Both the position numbers and the translations under genes were made by a program. From an uncultured Bacilli bacterium (GTDB lineage Bacteria; Bacillota_I; Bacilli_A; RF39; UBA660): 16,658 bases of DNA. The stretch is taken from positions 1 to 16,658 of the forward strand of contig CALVJE010000013.1 of assembly GCA_944331725.1 (NCBI GenBank), in the 5' to 3' direction. The notes beneath the pieces are model-generated. The model did no database searches, had not been told where the DNA came from, and saw only the letters and a list, made by a program, of their open reading frames with translations. Within the stretch, counting starts at the first letter, position 1, and each line of letters begins with the position of its first letter. Below, one piece after another: positions 13,791 through 16,658 of this stretch.

Positions 13791-15454
13791 ATATCTAAAA
13801 TTATTGGTAATATTAATGGTCTTCTTCCTGTTAGATTCATAATAAATGGTATTAAATCTAGACTTAATTGATTTTTTATATCAGTAAATGTTGATTTTTT
13901 ATCATTTAATTTTTCAGTTATAACATTACTAGCTTCTTTTTCAATCTTTTTAATTAAGTCTTCATTTTCATTTACTAAGACAAATCCTCTTGTTGTAATA
14001 TTAGGTTTTGTTAGAAGTGTTCTTTCTTTAGAATTAATATTTGCTATTACAACTAAAATACCATCACTAGCCATTATTTTTCTATCACGAATGACAGCAC
14101 TACCAACTTCACCAATTCTACTTCCATCTACATAAATATCACTATTAGGATAACTTTCTCCTTTTGTTATTTTATGATTATTTAAGATTAGGCTATCACC
14201 ATTTTTTAAGATAAATGTATTTTCTTTAGGTATACCACAATCTATTCCAAGATTAGCGTGTTCTTTTAACATTCTATAGTCTCCGTGGAATGGCATTAAG
14301 TATTTTGGTTTTAATAATCTAATCATTAGTTTTAATTCTTCTTTGTTAGCGTGTCCTGATGTATGTAGGTTATTCATTGTCATATTGGTAAAGACTTTTA
14401 CACCCTTTAAGTATAACTTATTAATTGTTTTATGAATACTTAAAGCATTACCAGGGATAGCGCTAGATGAAAATATGACAATATCATCTGGTCTTAATTT
14501 AATTTGTTTATGAGTTCCATCGGCTATTCTTGATAGAGCGGCAAGTGGTTCTCCTTGGGAACCAGTACAAAGGATTGTTACTTCTCCAGGTTTTAAGGTG
14601 TTTGCAACTTCTGGTGTTACTAATAATTCTTTATGATCGATATATCCACCTTTAATAGAGATATCAATATTATTTTCCATACTACGACCAAAGACACATA
14701 TTTTTCTACCGTGTTGATAACAAGATTCAAATATATGCTTTAATCTATAGATGTTGGATGCAAAAGTTGCAATTATAATACGATTATATTTGTACTTATC
14801 AAAAATATCTATAATAGCATCATCAACTCGGGATTCACTAATAGACATTCCTTCATTTAGAGCATTAGTACTATCGCTTATTAATAAATCTACTCCATCA
14901 TTACCTAATTTAGCCATTTTATATAAATCTGCCATTGGTCCAATTGGAGTTAGATCAAATTTAAAATCTCCTGTTGTTACGATTCTTCCATTTGGTGTTG
15001 TTATACAAATACCGTGAGAATCAGGAATAGAGTGAGTTGTTCTAATGAACTCTACTTCCATATGTTTAAATTTTAATTTTGTATTTTCATCGTATGCAAA
15101 TAAATTATCATATCTAATATTTCTGTCTTCTAATTTTAATTTAATTAATTCTTTAGCTTGATTAGGGGCATAGATAGCAGGAATTTTTACACTTTGTAAT
15201 AAAAAAGGTATCGCTCCTATATGGTCTTCATGACCATGTGTTATTAGTAGAGCTTTAATTTTATCTTCATTGTCTTTTAAAAATGAGTAATCTGGAAGGA
15301 CATAATCTATACCTAAAAGTTCTCCTTCTGCAAAAGATACTCCCGCGTCTATAACAATAATTTCATCTTCATGCATTACACAATACATGTTTTTTCCTAC
15401 TTCTCCTAAGCCACCTAAAACAATTATTTTTGTTTCATCTGACTTTTTATTCAT
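13781..15454 (-). CDS. rnjA: Ribonuclease J1
   Basis: Cytoplasmic 5'-to-3' exo- and endoribonuclease with a metallo-beta-lactamase/beta-CASP core, important in mRNA turnover and rRNA maturation. The 557 residues equal the family length. The zinc-binding H73-G-H75-E-D77-H78 motif is complete, followed by RTTHSIPDSHG, TGDFKFD, the beta-CASP motifs (TGSQGEPLAALSRIA; SSSAIPGN; HTSGHA) and the C-terminal region ending RRPLILPIILDIKK. The intact HGHEDHIG and overall resemblance favour RNase J1 over J2, whose motif is altered in Bacillus. AAAGGAG lies six bases before the ATG. It is transcribed divergently from an unknown gene with abutting promoters. Confidence 0.95.
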   Translation of the reverse strand: MNKKSDETKIIVLGGLGEVGKNMYCVMHEDEIIVIDAGVSFAEGELLGIDYVLPDYSFLKDNEDKIKALLITHGHEDHIGAIPFLLQSVKIPAIYAPNQAKELIKLKLEDRNIRYDNLFAYDENTKLKFKHMEVEFIRTTHSIPDSHGICITTPNGRIVTTGDFKFDLTPIGPMADLYKMAKLGNDGVDLLISDSTNALNEGMSISESRVDDAIIDIFDKYKYNRIIIATFASNIYRLKHIFESCYQHGRKICVFGRSMENNIDISIKGGYIDHKELLVTPEVANTLKPGEVTILCTGSQGEPLAALSRIADGTHKQIKLRPDDIVIFSSSAIPGNALSIHKTINKLYLKGVKVFTNMTMNNLHTSGHANKEELKLMIRLLKPKYLMPFHGDYRMLKEHANLGIDCGIPKENTFILKNGDSLILNNHKITKGESYPNSDIYVDGSRIGEVGSAVIRDRKIMASDGILVVIANINSKERTLLTKPNITTRGFVLVNENEDLIKKIEKEASNVITEKLNDKKSTFTDIKNQLSLDLIPFIMNLTGRRPLILPIILDIKK

Positions 15455-15502
15455 TGTTTCTCCTTTCTTTTATTTAAAACCTCGAAGAACTAACCGATAT
15501 AG

Positions 15503-15531
15503 ATTATACACCATTTTTTTTGTTTTGTCTA
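15503..15531 (-). promoter_or_regulatory. rnjA promoter
   Basis: On the minus strand TAGACA (15531-15526) is followed by a 17-base spacer and a perfect TATAAT (15508-15503). The leader would be about 40 bases. The -35 box abuts the -35 box of the divergent promoter. Confidence 0.75.
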
Positions 15532-15560
15532 TTGTTAACAAATTAGTTTTACGTTATACT
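15532..15560 (+). promoter_or_regulatory. Promoter of the 335-residue gene, within a palindrome
   Basis: TTGTTA (15532-15537), a 17-base spacer and TATACT (15555-15560), the same hexamer pair as at folD. The -35 lies in the perfect 10-bp palindrome TTGTTAACAA (15532-15541), which could bind a dimeric regulator. Confidence 0.65.
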
Positions 15561-15581
15561 ATTAGAAAAGAAGGTGAGATT

Positions 15582-16589
15582 ATGAGTTTTTATGAAGAGT
15601 TATATAGGACGCGTGATGAATATAATAAATTTCAAAGATTAGAACAGGATTATTCAAGTTATTCGGTTAGTCAAGCAGTTACGATATTTAAAACTTTATT
15701 AGAAAATTATGAACGTGAAGAATATAGTGTTCTTATAAATGAATTTAATCAATTAATAGCATTACCTAATGATGAAAAATCTAAATCATTAAAACTAGAA
15801 ATAAATAATCTTTATAATGGAGATGTATTTTATAAGAGGATGAATATAGTTATAGTACGTCCATATAATATTAATAAATATATAAATGTTTCCTCTTTTC
15901 AAAGTGATATGCAGATCAACTATTTAGAAGAGTTTTTTACTAGTCTTGTTGAATATAGATATTCTAATAATTTAAGATCAATAAAAGATGATAAATTAGT
16001 TGATATTCTTAATGAATATATGGATTCAAAAAAAGATGATATTATATATTATCAAGAACAAAAGAGAAAATGCCTAGATGATTTTTTTGAACACGAAAAA
16101 GAAAGAAAAATTAAAGCGGGATTTATGGTAGATAAATATAATATTATTAATTGCGTGAAGGATATTATTAATGGAAATTATGATACTAATTTAGAGATTT
16201 TTGATATTGTTAATAAGTCTCCTGATGGTCCTTATCATGATTGTTCATATTATTATCTTGATTATTATAGAACTGTTGGCTTAAAAGATAAGAATAATAA
16301 TATTGTTTTCAAAATAGAAGAGTTATCTTATACAGATAGAGATGGTTTGGATGCTTATCGTTTTAATTTTTGTTATGATGGTAGTAAATGTGTAGATAGA
16401 GATATTAATGTATATTTACTAAGATATAAGATGAAAAAGTTAATAGAAACATATCCTAAATTAACTGATTATTTTGATGCTTTAGATGAAAAATATAGAG
16501 AGTTTTTGAACGAAAATTGTGGTGCTTTAGATAGTAAAAAGTTAAAAAAGATATTATTTGAAGGTAAAAGTGCAAATAATTGGTGTTAA
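15582..16589 (+). CDS. Uncharacterised 335-residue protein divergent from rnjA
   Basis: I do not recognise this family. The frame is open upstream to 15387, but that part lies over rnjA and the promoters. The ATG at 15582 has AAGGTGAG four bases before it and follows the predicted transcription start by about 15 bases. The protein is soluble-looking, rich in Tyr, Asp, Asn and Lys, with no signal peptide or membrane helix. Residues 1-60 and 115-200 look helical, with a charged stretch around 150-178 (YYQEQKRKCLDDFFEHEKERKIK) that may be a coiled coil. Residues 205-280 look more beta-like (SPDGPYHDCSYYYLDYY; YRFNFCYDGSKC), followed by C-terminal helices. Six cysteines are scattered without a clear metal motif. 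Function is unknown; the shared promoter region links its regulation to rnjA. Confidence 0.75.
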   Translation: MSFYEELYRTRDEYNKFQRLEQDYSSYSVSQAVTIFKTLLENYEREEYSVLINEFNQLIALPNDEKSKSLKLEINNLYNGDVFYKRMNIVIVRPYNINKYINVSSFQSDMQINYLEEFFTSLVEYRYSNNLRSIKDDKLVDILNEYMDSKKDDIIYYQEQKRKCLDDFFEHEKERKIKAGFMVDKYNIINCVKDIINGNYDTNLEIFDIVNKSPDGPYHDCSYYYLDYYRTVGLKDKNNNIVFKIEELSYTDRDGLDAYRFNFCYDGSKCVDRDINVYLLRYKMKKLIETYPKLTDYFDALDEKYREFLNENCGALDSKKLKKILFEGKSANNWC

Positions 16590-16613
16590 ACATTAGTTAA
16601 AATGATACCGATT

Positions 16614-16619
16614 TATAAT
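16614..16619 (+). promoter_or_regulatory. Possible -10 box for a gene beyond the window
   Basis: A perfect TATAAT, without a convincing -35 box at 16-18 bases. A start near 16626 would place the following hairpin at the 5' end of the transcript. Confidence 0.35.
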
Positions 16620-16626
16620 GTGGATA

Positions 16627-16651
16627 ACAAACAAAGGTAAACCTTGTTTGT
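16627..16651 (+). other. Stem-loop near the window end
   Basis: ACAAACAAAGG (16627-16637) pairs with CCTTGTTTGT (16642-16651), with one bulged A and a TAAA loop. No T tract follows within the window, so it is either a 5'-leader structure of the next transcript or a non-canonical end of the preceding gene. Confidence 0.5.
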
Positions 16652-16658
16652 AGTCATA

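Noticed and set aside
14751..15017. Plus-strand open frame within rnjA
   Set aside because: It lies opposite conserved RNase J motifs and has no upstream signals.
15387..15581. 65-codon upstream extension of the 335-residue protein
   Set aside because: It overlaps rnjA on the other strand and runs through both divergent promoters; the ATG at 15582 has a good ribosome site.
1..16658. CRISPR arrays, tRNAs, insertion sequences, prophage or defence genes
   Set aside because: I searched by eye for spaced direct repeats, tRNA-like cloverleafs, transposase motifs and nuclease/toxin pairs and found none; the window is conserved housekeeping sequence.

Overview
The window reads as the chromosome of a very AT-rich, cell-walled member of the Bacilli side of the Bacillota. 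The evidence is the gene set and order: dnaD-nth, recU-ponA, gpsB-rnpB, rodZ-pgsA-recA-rny, and an RNase J1-like nuclease, all familiar from Bacillus-type chromosomes. The genetic code looks standard (dnaD ends in TGA and Trp is TGG), and the cell wall genes argue against Mycoplasma. The particular lineage, perhaps an uncultured gut Bacilli group, is inference. I see no insertion sequence, prophage, CRISPR array, tRNA or obvious horizontally acquired island.

Layout. 1-787: HU gene with its own promoter and terminator, then a small DUF1294 membrane protein that begins in the terminator's T tract. 788-3230: overlapping cca-dnaD-nth operon. 3231-6711 (minus strand): recU-ponA, the Holliday junction resolvase and a class A penicillin-binding protein with extra membrane segments and Ig-like C-terminal domains. 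6712-7660: an unrecognised 272-residue protein (minus), divergent from a 34-codon ORF. 7665-9626: small ORF, gpsB, the RNase P RNA gene, a shortened RodZ/YmfM-like protein and pgsA, with no terminator visible until after pgsA. 9627-10831: recA with a near-consensus LexA box. 10830-11232: a small Cro/CI-type regulator (minus) divergent from rny. 11233-13790: rny and folD. 13781-15454 (minus): RNase J1. 15582-16589: an unrecognised 335-residue protein, divergent from RNase J1. 16590-16658: a promoter-like -10 and a hairpin leading out of the window.

Functionally this is a housekeeping region. It combines DNA architecture and repair (HU, DnaD, Nth, RecU, RecA), RNA processing (CCA enzyme, RNase P RNA, RNase Y, RNase J1), envelope growth (PBP1, GpsB, RodZ-like, PgsA) and one-carbon metabolism (FolD).

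No clearly new multi-gene system is visible. The most interesting signals are structural. All nine protein-coding gene ends served by the six terminator hairpins sit on or within a few bases of a stop codon. The RNase P RNA P1 helix includes the gpsB stop codon. Two divergent promoters abut with their -35 boxes over a palindrome. A 12-bp inverted repeat lies beside the rny -35 box, next to a regulator gene. cinA is missing from between pgsA and recA.
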